A DNA stretch of 64,000 bases from Calothrix sp. CSU_2_0 (GTDB lineage: Bacteria; Cyanobacteriota; Cyanobacteriia; Cyanobacteriales; Nostocaceae): NCBI GenBank assembly GCA_012034595.1, contig JAAUPE010000012.1, positions 1 to 64,000 on the forward strand, read 5' to 3'. Every line of letters starts with the position of its first letter. Within the stretch, counting starts at the first letter, position 1. The notes below the pieces were generated by a model. The model searched no databases. It was given only the letters and a program-made list of their open reading frames with translations, and was not told the DNA's origin. A program made the translations under genes and the position numbers. Of this stretch, positions 29,699 to 40,111 are shown in pieces.

Positions 29699-30913
29699 TT
29701 AATTTGTGGGAATTTGTTGAATTTGTTGAGTAAAAGAACTTTCATCGTATTGGAGTTCTTGAGCAAACTTTAAACCTTGTGTAAATGCCGATCGCGCTTG
29801 GGGATATTCTTTGCGTTGTAGGTGCATTTGTCCAATGTTTTCATAGGTTTTCATCACACCATAAAAATTACCTGCAAGTTCTTCACTTTGCAGTAAAATT
29901 TGGCTGGTTTGTAATGCTTCGTCGATTTGTCCTTGGGAACGATACAGGGCAATTAATTTTTGGAGTGCTTCCCCAGAGCGGGCATATTGCTGCTGTTCCC
30001 AAGCAGAAATATAAGCTTGTTGGTAGTTTTGAAATGCGTTTTCTAAAACACTGGGATTTTGTTTTGCCAAGATTTCGTAATCGGAACCTATAGCTATTTG
30101 TAATTCGGGTAATTCAAGTAAATTATTTTCTTTTGTGTAAATTTCGGCGATTTTGCTGCGGGTATTTATTGCTTGCTGATGCTGTTTACTTTGGTCGTAG
30201 ATGTAAGCTAGCTGTTGTAGATATGCTAACTCATCTATTCGTACCCCTTTTGCTGACGCTAAACCTAATAACTCTTCATAAGTAGCAGCAGCTTGGGGAT
30301 AATCGAACCAACTCATGTGAATTGTACCAATAGTTTGTAGAGTGTTGATTTCCTCCGCTTGGTTTCGCTGCTGTCTTACTGCTGCCAAAACTTGATTGTA
30401 AACCTCGATCGCTAACTTAGGCGATCGCACTTTTTGATATCCTTCTCCTAATGCTCGTAATATTGCTAAATCTGTCACAGGTAGAGATTTTTTCGGCTTT
30501 TGAATTGATTGGAGACGTTGTGTAATAAATTGTACCTGGGGACGTTCGTTGTTTCGCCAAGCAATTTCCCCAACCCTCGTTAGAGCTTGAACTTCGTTAA
30601 TCGTTCCTAAGTATCGACGCAAGCGGATTTCTCGATTCCAGGTATCAAATGCTGCTAGTTTTTCACCGGATTGGAGTTTTGCGATCGCTTCCGTATTTAA
30701 TTGCTCCAGTGCCATTTCTAACTGCTGTTTTTCTTGCTCCGTCAACGGTTGTTTATCGGGGTTGCGTGGTAACAGAGGGTCTGATACTTTAATTTCTAAG
30801 GGATTGGCAGGAAATTTATCTGGGATGGGTTGTTTTTTATCCTGTGCTAGCGCTGAAGAACTAAAAATCAACGACAATGATAATGTAGTAATAATACTGA
30901 AATTACGAATCAT
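29699..30913 (-). CDS. exported TPR-repeat protein
   Basis: This 404-residue protein has a signal peptide (MIRNFSIITTLSLSLIFSSSALAQ) and then tetratricopeptide-like helical pairs through the rest: AIEVYNQVLAAVRQQ, YPQAAATYEELLGLA, AFQNYQQAYISAWEQQ, YPQARSAFTQGLKFAQEL. TPR scaffolds bind other proteins; the periplasm or thylakoid lumen is the likely site. It lies between the GT4 gene and cpcT, on the opposite strand from both. Partner unknown. Confidence 0.82.
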   Translation of the reverse strand: MIRNFSIITTLSLSLIFSSSALAQDKKQPIPDKFPANPLEIKVSDPLLPRNPDKQPLTEQEKQQLEMALEQLNTEAIAKLQSGEKLAAFDTWNREIRLRRYLGTINEVQALTRVGEIAWRNNERPQVQFITQRLQSIQKPKKSLPVTDLAILRALGEGYQKVRSPKLAIEVYNQVLAAVRQQRNQAEEINTLQTIGTIHMSWFDYPQAAATYEELLGLASAKGVRIDELAYLQQLAYIYDQSKQHQQAINTRSKIAEIYTKENNLLELPELQIAIGSDYEILAKQNPSVLENAFQNYQQAYISAWEQQQYARSGEALQKLIALYRSQGQIDEALQTSQILLQSEELAGNFYGVMKTYENIGQMHLQRKEYPQARSAFTQGLKFAQELQYDESSFTQQIQQIPTN

Positions 30914-31128
30914 AACTAATTTAATGTTGGGGGTTTAGGGTAGGGGTTTTGCTAAAGATGAAGATAAATAATCAACCGTTAACGCTTGACCTTTTTCAGA
31001 TAGACGACATCAAACTAAAAATTCTCCTGCAAAATAAGTTCCCACAAGTTTTAAAATATTCATAATATCCGCGATACGCTTCTAGCGTTAAGCTTTGATG
31101 ACCAAACTTTAATCCTCAAACTTTTATA

Positions 31129-31722
31129 ATGACCCATTCTACAGACATTACCACCTTAGCCCGTTGGATGGCAGCAGACTTTAGCAACCAAGAACAAGCA
31201 TTTGAGAACCCACCTTTTTTTGCCCACATCCGTGTGTGTATCCGTCCCATTCCGCAAGAACTGTTATCTGGGGTAAACTTATTTCTCGAACAAGCTTATG
31301 ATTTTGCCCTGAACCAACCTTATCGAATGCGTGTAATGAAACTGAGTTTGGCTGATAAGCATATTATTATCGAACATTACACCCTCAAAGAAGAGAAAAA
31401 ATACTATGGTGCATCCCGTGATGTCCAACTTTTGCAAACTCTAACTACTGATGAGTTAGAAAAAATGCCGGGTTGCAATATGATTGTCGAATGGACTGGT
31501 AACAGTTTCAAAGGTAAGGTTGAACCAGGTAAAGGTTGTATTGTTGTCCGTAATGGGATACAAACTTATTTGGATAATGAATTTGAAATTGATGCCGAGA
31601 AATTTTTCAGCTTAGATCGAGGCAGAGATTTTGAAACTAACGAACATGCTTGGGGTTCGATTGCTGGTGCTTTTCATTTTGTCAGATGGAATAATTTTGC
31701 TGACGAAGTTAAAGCTTCTTAA
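31129..31722 (+). CDS. cpcT: CpcT-type phycobiliprotein chromophore lyase
   Basis: CpeT/CpcT family (197 residues, normal size). The protein attaches phycocyanobilin to the beta subunit of phycocyanin at Cys-153 in studied strains. Family marks include the start ITTLARWMAADFSNQEQAFENPPFFAHIRVC, YRMRVMKL, YYGASRD and the tail FETNEHAWGSIAGAFHFVRW. It stands alone, with no phycobilisome structural genes in the window. Its closeness to the hgl island matches Anabaena 7120 gene order, as I recall it. Confidence 0.88.
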   Translation: MTHSTDITTLARWMAADFSNQEQAFENPPFFAHIRVCIRPIPQELLSGVNLFLEQAYDFALNQPYRMRVMKLSLADKHIIIEHYTLKEEKKYYGASRDVQLLQTLTTDELEKMPGCNMIVEWTGNSFKGKVEPGKGCIVVRNGIQTYLDNEFEIDAEKFFSLDRGRDFETNEHAWGSIAGAFHFVRWNNFADEVKAS

Positions 31723-31753
31723 GTTAAGGTCGAGTCCAGTTCAATACATATAA

Positions 31754-34508
31754 TTACCACAAATTACCCTCATTATTTAACCATCGCAACAGCAGACTCA
31801 GGATGACAACAGGAAAACCTGCTGCAAGACAAATTAATGCTTGTGAAAAATTGAGTGGTACGGTAGCGAACAATGTATTAAATAGTGACAACTGGCTAAA
31901 GAGAATTTGTAGGATGATTACAGAGACAATACCAATCGCTGGAGTATAGGCGATCGCAATTTTTGCCTTCTTTTTTTATGTATTTTCCCCCAGAGAGATG
32001 GTATTAACTGGCTCATGCTTAATAGATAAAATATTTCTGCCGCAACCAATGCATGAACAGCCATAGTTCTTGCTAATTCAGTATTACCCGTCCTGTTATT
32101 TATCCATTCAAAAATTCCAAATGTGACAATCCAATTAAACAGGGTGATAACCAAGATGCGTCGAAGGATACTTCCAGCTAATAAGCGTTCTCTGGGGTTG
32201 CGGGGTGGTTTTTGCATGACTCCGGGCACTTTTGGTTCAAAAGCGAAAGGTATAGAAAGTGCCGAAGAACTAACCATGTTAATCCAGAGAATCTGTACTG
32301 GTAAAATTGGTAATGCTCTAGCGAGTAACACACTCGCAAGAATCGTTAACCCTTGTCCAAAATTCACAGGTAACAGGAATGCGATCGCTTTGCGTAAGTT
32401 TTGATAAACAGTGCGTCCTTCTTCTACAGCTGCGGCAATTGAGGCAAAATTATCATCGGTGAGGATAATATCCCCTGCTTCCTTAGCTACCTCGGTTCCT
32501 GCTTTACCCATGGCAATGCCAATATCTGCTTGCTTGAGTGCTGGTGCATCATTTACCCCATCACCCGTCATTGCCACAATTTCCCCTTTTGATTGTAGTG
32601 CTTTGACGAGACGTAATTTTTGTTCGGGGGCAACACGGGCAAAAACTGCACCATCTTCCAGGGTATTCGCAAGTTCTGTATCACTCATGCGACTGAGTTG
32701 AGTTCCCGTGGTTGCGGGTTGATGTTCGCTAGTTAGATGAATTGTACGTGCGATCGCACTTGCTGTGACGGCATGGTCTCCTGTAATCATTTTGACTTGG
32801 ATTCCAGCATTTTTACAGATATCGACAGCTTGAATAGCTTCCTCTCTAGGAGGATCAATCATTCCCTGCAAACCCAGAAAAATCAACCCGCTTTCAATAT
32901 CTTTGGGTGATAATAATTTTTGCGATGATGAAACAGACTTTTGTGCAAAAGCTAGTACCCGCAAACCTTGTTCTGCCATTGCGTCAGCTTCACGTTTGAC
33001 TCGTTCAATATCTAGCTCAACATCTGCATCTATTTGCTGACTGCACCTATCTAAAATAGCTTCGGTGGAACCTTTAACGTAAATAATATTATTACCATTT
33101 GCCTGTGAAGAGTTGCCATATATTGCAGTTCCGACTCAAAGGGAATTGTATCAAGTCGAGGCATGTTTTCTGCTAAATCCTGTCCATACAAACCAGCTTT
33201 GGCAGCAACAACAATCAAAGCTCCTTCGGTTGGATCACCAGCAACTGTCTGCTGTTCATCTTGAGCTTGTAAATGGGAGTCATTACACAATAATCCACAT
33301 CGCAAGCATTCGACTAATGGATTCATCCTGTCCGAACCCAAATTAAAATTAACTGGTTGTTTGTTCTCTAATTTATTCTCTAATTTGTTCTCTAATATAT
33401 TGCCTTCAAAACCGTAACCAGTACCACTGACTGTATAAGACTGATTACCTGCGTAGATACTGGCAACAGTCATTTCATTTTCCGTCAATGTCCCAGTTTT
33501 ATCAGAGCAAATAACCGTAGCACTACCCAAGGTTTCCACAGCAGGTAACTTACGGACGATCGCATGACGTTTTGCCATACGGGAAACACCAATTGCTAAA
33601 ATAATAGTGACTAATGGGGGTAATTCTTCAGGAATTGCACTGACAATTAATGCTACTGCTGCATTAAACATTTCCACCCAAGATTGACCTTGCCCTAAAC
33701 CAACGGTAATAATTAACGCAGAAAGTCCTAAAATTACATATATTAGTGTCCAAGTAAATTTTTCTAATTTACGGGTTAAAGGTGTGGTGAGATTTGTACT
33801 TTGTCCCACCAATTTCGATATCCGTCCTGTTTCTGTTTCATTGCCAATGGCAACCACAATACCCGTACTTTGTCCCGATGTCACCAAACTGCCAGCATAA
33901 GCCATATTGACTCTATCAGCCAAAGGTGTTTCTGTATCAAGGGTTTGCGTAACTTTATTTACGGGAACAGATTCCCCCGTTAATCCTGACTCATCAACTT
34001 GTAAATTATTAATCTCTACTAATCGTAAATCTGCGGGTACCTTGTCACCAGAACTGAGTTTGACTAAATCCCCAGGAACTAATTCTTGCGAAGATAACCG
34101 TAACCTTTCCCCATTGCGGATAACCAGTGCTTCGGTTGTCACAGATGCAGCAAGAGCTGCGATCGCATTTTCAGCTTTTGATTCTTGAATGTAACCAATA
34201 ATTGCATTGATCAATACAACCGCAAAAATTACCCCAGCGTCAATCCAATCTCGCAAAAAAAGGCTGATTAAGCCAGCAAATAGCAATATATATATAAGAG
34301 GTTGATTAAATTGTTGAAGAAAGCGTATCCAAGCACTTGTTCCTTCTTGAATCGTGAGTTCGTTTGCTCCAAATTGCTCCTGTCTCTTGCGAACTTCATC
34401 TGCTACCAGTCCGGTTTCCAAATTAGATTCTAAAGCTTGTGCTACATCCTGTACACGCAATTGATGCCATTGGCGATTAAGCGATTCTTGTGTTAAAATT
34501 GCTGTCAT
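31754..34508 (-). CDS. cation-transporting P-type ATPase, Ca2+/SERCA-like (two frameshifts)
   Basis: P2-type ATPase of 918 residues after correction. N-terminal cation-ATPase domain (LESNLETGLVADEVRKRQEQFGANEL), TGES actuator loop, IPEELPP in membrane helix 4, phosphorylation site CSDKTGTLTEN, hinge MTGDGVNDAPALKQADIGIAMG and six C-terminal helices. As read it splits in three: a G is missing at 33102-33103 (GG should be GGG on the coding strand) and an A at 31971-31977 (seven should be eight). Restoring both gives a continuous frame to a stop at 31754. Probable substrate is Ca2+ or Mn2+. An in-frame repeat NKLENKLENK is seen near residue 375. Confidence 0.87.
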
Positions 34509-35255
34509 TATTTCTCCTTAATCAACCTAGTAACAAATTGTAAAAAACCCTTGGTCAATATTGGTTTCTACATCAACGAATAAATTTAAATTTAGGGTTG
34601 AACTTATTGTCTAAGGATTGTAGAAGGAAGAAAATCTATCAAAATGACTATTTCTATTCACATCAAGGTTGATTTGTGGAAAGAACTGTTAATATAAATA
34701 ACTTTATTTTAAAATTGCTGTACAAAATAATGTTTTTTTGGTATTAATTTTCGTTTCTAAAATCTGAGAGTATGTTGAGAAAATAAATATGGCTCTTCCG
34801 TAGGTGTGATGCTAAAATTTAAAGGAAAATTAGTGATTTGCCTTGAAAATAGAGACTTTCAGGCAGTGACAAACTTGATTTTTATCCCAAAGACTAAAAA
34901 GTCAAGATTAAAAGCTATCTTTCTTTTCCAGCAAGGAATATGGGCAATTTTATCGGAGTTTTTAGCATCACAAGTAATGAAGAACCATAAATATAAAATT
35001 TGTATAGGGTAAGTTAAACCCATGATTATATATGACTTCAGCAGAAAATTTGCATGGGTAGTAACACACCAAATCTAAATATAATGTACCAGTCGAGTAG
35101 CCACAATTATTATCGCAACGCTACAAGGACTATATCAATTTACTGAATAAGAATGTTGTAGCGTCACAAATCCGACTATTCTAATTGTAAATATCAAGCT
35201 TGTACAGAAAATGGAAAGCATTTGGTTTCCATAACAATCGCAAACTTATCCAAAA
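34509..35255. other. intergenic region
   Basis: About 750 bp with no gene I can support. A 68-codon open frame (34806-35012, plus) is Lys/Phe-rich and lacks a ribosome site or recognisable domain, so I leave it out. Confidence 0.5.
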
Positions 35256-35921
35256 TTAAGATACACTTGGGTCATCAGATTGCTTTATCTTCCGCAACAT
35301 TTCTTCGATACGCTTAACACGTTCATTGCGATTTTGCTGTTTAAATATATTTAAGGCTTTGTTTAAAGATGCAATACCTTCATCGCGTTTGTTAGCTTGC
35401 ACTAGAACTTGCCCTAAAAACATTAAAGCATCCCCATATTCCGGATTAATCTCCAATGCTTTCCGAAACTGTATAATTGCATCATCCCATTTTTCCTGAC
35501 TGGCATAACCAACACCCATGCCATTATAAGCTAGTGCATAACGTGGATTTAAACGAGTTGCTTCTTGAAAAGACTTGATTGCATCTTCTGCTTTTTCTTG
35601 ACGTAGAAAAACATTACCTAATTGATAGTGTCCAAATGCATCTTTGGGAAATTTTTTCACAAGCTGACGCAAATTTTCTTCCGCACCATTCAAATTCCCT
35701 TGATTTATCTGCAAATTTACAGATTGAATTAACTGCGTTCTTTCGGCTTTTTCCCGTTCTGATAACTGCGCTACAAGTATTCCCGAAGATAGGGAGAATT
35801 TATTTGAGTATGTCGTATTTGCCAATGCCGATGATGAGGCAAAATATACACTTAAAATGCCCAATGTCATGCAGCGAAAAGGCATTACTAATACTGACTT
35901 AAATTCACTTTTGAGCTTCAT
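35256..35921 (-). CDS. exported TPR-repeat protein
   Basis: 221 residues. An N-terminal hydrophobic signal (MPFRCMTLGILSVYFASSSALA) begins either at the first Met or at Met14. Three to four TPR units follow: GAEENLRQLVKKFPKDAFGHYQLGNVFLRQEKAEDAI, AIKSFQEATRLNPRYALAYNGMG, AIIQFRKALEINPEYGDALMFLG. The tail is Lys/Asp-rich. Likely a periplasmic protein-binding scaffold; no partner is evident. Confidence 0.82.
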   Translation of the reverse strand: MKLKSEFKSVLVMPFRCMTLGILSVYFASSSALANTTYSNKFSLSSGILVAQLSEREKAERTQLIQSVNLQINQGNLNGAEENLRQLVKKFPKDAFGHYQLGNVFLRQEKAEDAIKSFQEATRLNPRYALAYNGMGVGYASQEKWDDAIIQFRKALEINPEYGDALMFLGQVLVQANKRDEGIASLNKALNIFKQQNRNERVKRIEEMLRKIKQSDDPSVS

Positions 35922-36114
35922 AAATGGTTGCTTCCGTTTATATTAGTCTCTATAGAATAGTTTGATTGTAAGGGTTTGTTACATTCCAAAATATATAAGA
36001 CGTAAAATGCCGTGATTTTGCTCCCATTTGCGCGATATATCTTAAATTTTTCTTCAATCTATCTTCAGATAGATGTTATTAAATTTACTATTATCTCTCG
36101 TTTTTTCTTAGTAA

Positions 36115-36558
36115 CTATTGACGATAATAATCTTGCCATTGAAGATTATTATCCCATTGGGGATTATAATTCTGCCATTGCTGCTGCTGTTGTTGCCATT
36201 GACGATTGTAGTCTGAATCTGGTAACTGACTTCTTTGTTGCTGTGGATTTTGCCATTGACGATGTTCGTTAGTATTACGTTGTTGTAACCTCCAATTGTA
36301 ATCTTGCCATTGACGTTTATTATTTTGCCATTGCCGATCGCGCTGTTCTTGCAACTTGCGATCGTAGTCTTGCCATCTTTGAGTATTTCGCGAATCAAAA
36401 TTCCCAATTTTATTTTGTTTCCGATGTAAATTTTCAAAATCACTAGCAACAAAAGATACATTTTTAGCTAGTACAGTTGATGGAATGAAGTTAACAGCTA
36501 AAGTACTTAGAGCGAGTGAGAGGGAAACTGGTACAAGTAATAATTTTGGCTTATACAT
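36115..36558 (-). CDS. exported Gln/Trp/Asn-rich low-complexity protein
   Basis: Signal peptide (LLLVPVSLSLALSTLAVNFIPSTVLAK) followed by a mature domain made of imperfect repeats of W-Q-[DN]-Y and R-Q-W-Q (residues about 60-147), extremely rich in Gln, Trp, Asn and Arg. The alternative frame at 36108-36461 is its shadow. No known domain; low-complexity secreted proteins of this type could be adhesive or envelope-associated, which is a guess. Confidence 0.7.
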   Translation of the reverse strand: MYKPKLLLVPVSLSLALSTLAVNFIPSTVLAKNVSFVASDFENLHRKQNKIGNFDSRNTQRWQDYDRKLQEQRDRQWQNNKRQWQDYNWRLQQRNTNEHRQWQNPQQQRSQLPDSDYNRQWQQQQQQWQNYNPQWDNNLQWQDYYRQ

Positions 36559-37023
36559 ACAGTTTTTTACCTAAATCGACGAGCGAAATCTATAAATATT
36601 TTAATATTTTTTCTCGCAGAAGCATTGTAAGAAGTTCCTACCATCAACAATATAGTAATTTCCGTTCTGGTGAAGTATACAAAGACAGGGATGTCTACCC
36701 CACAATAACTTTACTACTTCAATCTGTACCTCATTCGACAGAAAACGCCATAACTGCTATTTCTAATACTACTACTTTCTTGGTTGAGGCGAATTCCTCA
36801 CCAAGTCTGATAAAAATTTATGATTGTATTTTTTGCTCATACTTCTAGCGACATAGGAGATTGATGAACATGACCATATCCCCTAATAGACATATTCATG
36901 AGTGGAGAAATAAAAAATACGTAATATCATCTTTATGAGCGAGTGTATTTATGCATAATCTTGAGACTAACCGCGAAAAATTCAACTTAATCATTCAGAT
37001 TAAAATCAATAAAAAATAAAAAT
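36559..37023. other. intergenic region
   Basis: About 465 bp between two minus-strand genes; no gene supported. The 110-codon plus-strand frame starting at 36516 overlaps the signal-peptide coding region and has no recognisable features. Confidence 0.45.
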
Positions 37024-37455
37024 TTAATCAAACAAAATAGCTTCCTGATAATTACCTTTATCATCAATAGTTACCATTATTCCATGACCTGCAAATAAAT
37101 ATCCATCATTATAAAAAAGCTGAATATTCCCATTTGCATCAAACACAATATCTTCAAGTTTTATACTATCAATAAAATCTTGAGCCTCAATAATTTCGCC
37201 ATTACTCCACTTATCATTGTAATCACCCAACATTTGCTCAGAAATCAGACGACGTATATTAGCTTCCTGCTGCTGAAGCTGAGAAAAAGATTCCCGTGCC
37301 ATCATGATTATCGAACCCGTTTCCACATCCTCTGGGTCTATAGTAATATTAACTAGATGTTCTAAAGTAAATTGGACTTGACTTGACCAACATTCATCAT
37401 CATTATTCCAGACTAATTCACCCAAAATGTCATCGTAAATAGTTTGTTCGGTCAT
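37024..37455 (-). CDS. DUF2262-like acidic hypothetical protein
   Basis: The 143-residue protein is strongly acidic and soluble. Features: an N-terminal ILGELVWNNDDECW segment, a central helical part (MMARESFSQLQQQEANIRRLISEQML) and a C-terminal beta hairpin (GYLFAGHGIMVTIDDKGNYQEAILFD) that resembles DUF2262 immunity-like proteins. I do not see a partner toxin. Isolated gene. Confidence 0.55.
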   Translation of the reverse strand: MTEQTIYDDILGELVWNNDDECWSSQVQFTLEHLVNITIDPEDVETGSIIMMARESFSQLQQQEANIRRLISEQMLGDYNDKWSNGEIIEAQDFIDSIKLEDIVFDANGNIQLFYNDGYLFAGHGIMVTIDDKGNYQEAILFD

Positions 37456-37971
37456 TAGAAATTAAAAATAAAGTATTCCCAAAAATGTCTGGGTAAAATT
37501 CCCAGCCATGAATTGCTAACCCAGAATAATACAGCAATATTATTTAACTTGCAAACATTTCTGCAATTTTTGTACTTTTGGTGAAAACAATCAAATTTTT
37601 AGCAATATTAATACCGCAATTTCACGACCAAAAATACATTACCTTCACCATAAAGTAAAAAGCCAGAATGTAGAACGCAAAATTGAATAATTATACCAAT
37701 TTGAAAAAACAACGCGACAGTATAGATATTTGTAGAGACGTAGCAGTGCTACCTCTCTACCATTGGATGTGTTGCAATCATTATTTGAATTGGTATCATT
37801 AACATAAATAACTTGATTTTCCCAATATATAAGGATGGACAATGTGCCCATCCTCGAAAAATGTACTTTATTTACAGCAGAAGTCAGAAGTAAAACAGCT
37901 TTATATATGGCTTTTGGATTGTTTAACTGTACCTCATATAATTGCAATCTACTGTAGTTTGTATTCCGAAA
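37456..37971. other. intergenic region carrying a MITE-like copy
   Basis: About 515 bp. Contains the inverted-repeat element at 37693-37796 and a hairpin-like word GGATGGACAATGTGCCCATCC at about 37832-37852. No gene; the 100-codon frame on the minus strand only crosses the repeat. Confidence 0.55.
37693..37796 (-). mobile_element. MITE-like element, copy A
   Basis: An approximately 103-bp element bounded by imperfect terminal inverted repeats ATACCAATTTGAAAA and TTTGAATTGGTAT, with an internal palindrome (GTAGAGACGTAGC...). It is inverted relative to copies at 45900-46002 and 59626-59728, which it matches almost base for base. It carries no gene and is presumably moved in trans. Confidence 0.8.
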
Positions 37972-39943
37972 TTATGCACCCTCGCGCAATTTATCCAAAA
38001 CACTTCTATCTTCTAGCGTAGAAGTATCACCCAACACCTCTTCTCCGGCTGCTAGACTGCGTAACAACCGTCGCATAATCTTCCCAGAACGTGTCTTCGG
38101 TAGAGCATCGGTAAAACGGATGTCACCGGGACGTGCGATCGCACCGATTTCTTTGACCACATGTTGCTTCAATTCCTTGCTGAGTTCGTCGCTACCTGTA
38201 TACGTACCTTCCAAAGTCACAAAAGCAACAACTTCCTCACCTTTCAACTCATCCGGTTTACCCACCACAGCCGCTTCAGCTACCGCAGGATGGGAAACTA
38301 ACGCCGATTCGACTTCCATTGTCCCCAGTCGATGACCGGATACATTTAAGACATCATCAACCCGACCCATGACCCAAAAATAACCATCTTCGTCTTTTCT
38401 CGCCCCATCCCAGCAAAATAAGTATACTTACCATCCTGGGGGGGATATGTTCCCAATAAGTGCGACGGAATCTGTCATCATCCCCATACACCGTCCGCAT
38501 CATCCCAGGCCAGGGATATTTTACCGCTAAATAACCACCCTCATTATCGGGGACAGAATTACCATCCAAATCGACGATATCTGCAAGGATACCGGGGAAA
38601 GGACGGGTTGCGGAACCAGGTTTGGTCGAAATTGCACCGGGAAGGGGAGTAATCATAATTCCCCCGGTTTCCGTCTGCCACCAAGTATCAACAATCGGGC
38701 ATTTTTCCCCACCAATCACCTTGTGATACCACATCCAAGCTTCCGGGTTGATTGGTTCCCCCACAGTACCCAGTAGCCGTAGGGATGAGAGATTACGAGC
38801 ATTTGGATGCTGTTCACCCATTTTTACAAAAGTACGAATCGCCGTTGGTGCGGTATAAAAAATATTGACACCGAGTTTTTCAATAATGTCCCATGTACAA
38901 CCAGGATTGGAAGCACGGGGCGCTCCCTCATACATTACCGTCGTTGCTCCATTGGAAAGGGGACCATAAACAATGTAACTATGTCCCGTAATCCAACCCA
39001 CATCAGCAGTACACCAATATACATCCTGGTCATTGAGGTCAAAAATCCACTTGGTAGTCATGTGGGAATACAAATTATAACCACCAGTAGTATGGACAAC
39101 ACCTTTTGGTTTTCCCGTACTTCCCGAAGTGTAGAGAATAAACAGCATATCTTCACTGTCCATCGGTTCTGCGGGACAATCTGCGATCGCAGTTTTTTGC
39201 AACTCGTGCCACCAATGGTCTCTCCCTGGTTCCATTGTCACATCTTGGGCAGTACGTTTGACAACTAAAACATTAGTAACACTGGGACAAGCACCAGCAG
39301 CCAAAGCCTTATCTACCTGGGGTTTGAGGGGGACGATCGCATCTTTTCTAAAACCACCATCGGATGTAATCACTAGTTTTGCTTTACCATCGTTCAAGCG
39401 ATCGCGTAATGCTTCGGCACTAAAACCACCGAAAACTACACTATGTACCGCACCAATCCGGGCACAGGCGAGCATGGCAACGGCTGCTTCGGGTATCATT
39501 GGCATGTAGACACCGACGGTATCACCTTTTTTCACACCGAGGTTTTTCAACACATTGGCAAACTGACAAACTTCCCGATGTAGTTGTGCATAGGTGATAG
39601 TGCGGGAATCTCCTGGTTCCCCTTCCCAAATAATTGCGGCTTTATTTTTTCTCCATGTAGTCAGATGTCTGTCAATACAGTTGTAGGAAATATTAATTTT
39701 GCCATTGACGAACCACTTTGCGAAGGGGGGATTCGTCCAATCGAGGATAGTATCCCACTTTTGGAACCAGTGTAATTCGGTTTCCGCAAGTTCAGCCCAA
39801 AATGCTTCGGGATTTGCCTTTGCCTTGTCGTAGAGCTTTTCGTAATCTGCAAGACTTTTTATCTGTGCTTTTTGGGAAAATTCAGCACTGGGAGGAAATA
39901 AACGCTTTTCTTGGAGGATTGATTCTATCGTGGGTTGGGACAT
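37972..39943 (-). CDS. acs: acetyl-CoA synthetase (two frameshifts near 38410 and 38440)
   Basis: AMP-forming acetate-CoA ligase, 657 residues after correction (normal for the family). Motifs: [14 protein letters not shown] (P-loop), the WWQTETGG region, and [14 protein letters not shown] with the acetylation-site Lys near the C-terminus. As read, the frame leaves the consensus at IPPRM. One base missing in a C-run (38438-38444) and one in a G-run (38409-38411), 30 bases apart, explain it. Correcting both joins the two open frames. It makes acetyl-CoA from acetate and ATP in the cytoplasm. A HIP1 site lies in the upstream region. Confidence 0.92.
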
Positions 39944-40111
39944 AGTAATGATTGCGATCGCGTGTTGTTACTGACTTTATTTTTAGCTGATATTTACCGA
40001 CAAATGTTTGGATTTTCCTTAAGGTTAGTGTAATTTTCCTCAAAAATGTTTCGAGTTTTGAGTATACTAAGTAATTATATTTACAAAAAAGACGTAAGTG
40101 ATTTAGCTAGC

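Noticed and set aside
34806-35012. 68-codon ORF as a gene
   Set aside because: No ribosome site, no domain, and Lys/Phe-rich composition expected of AT-rich non-coding DNA.
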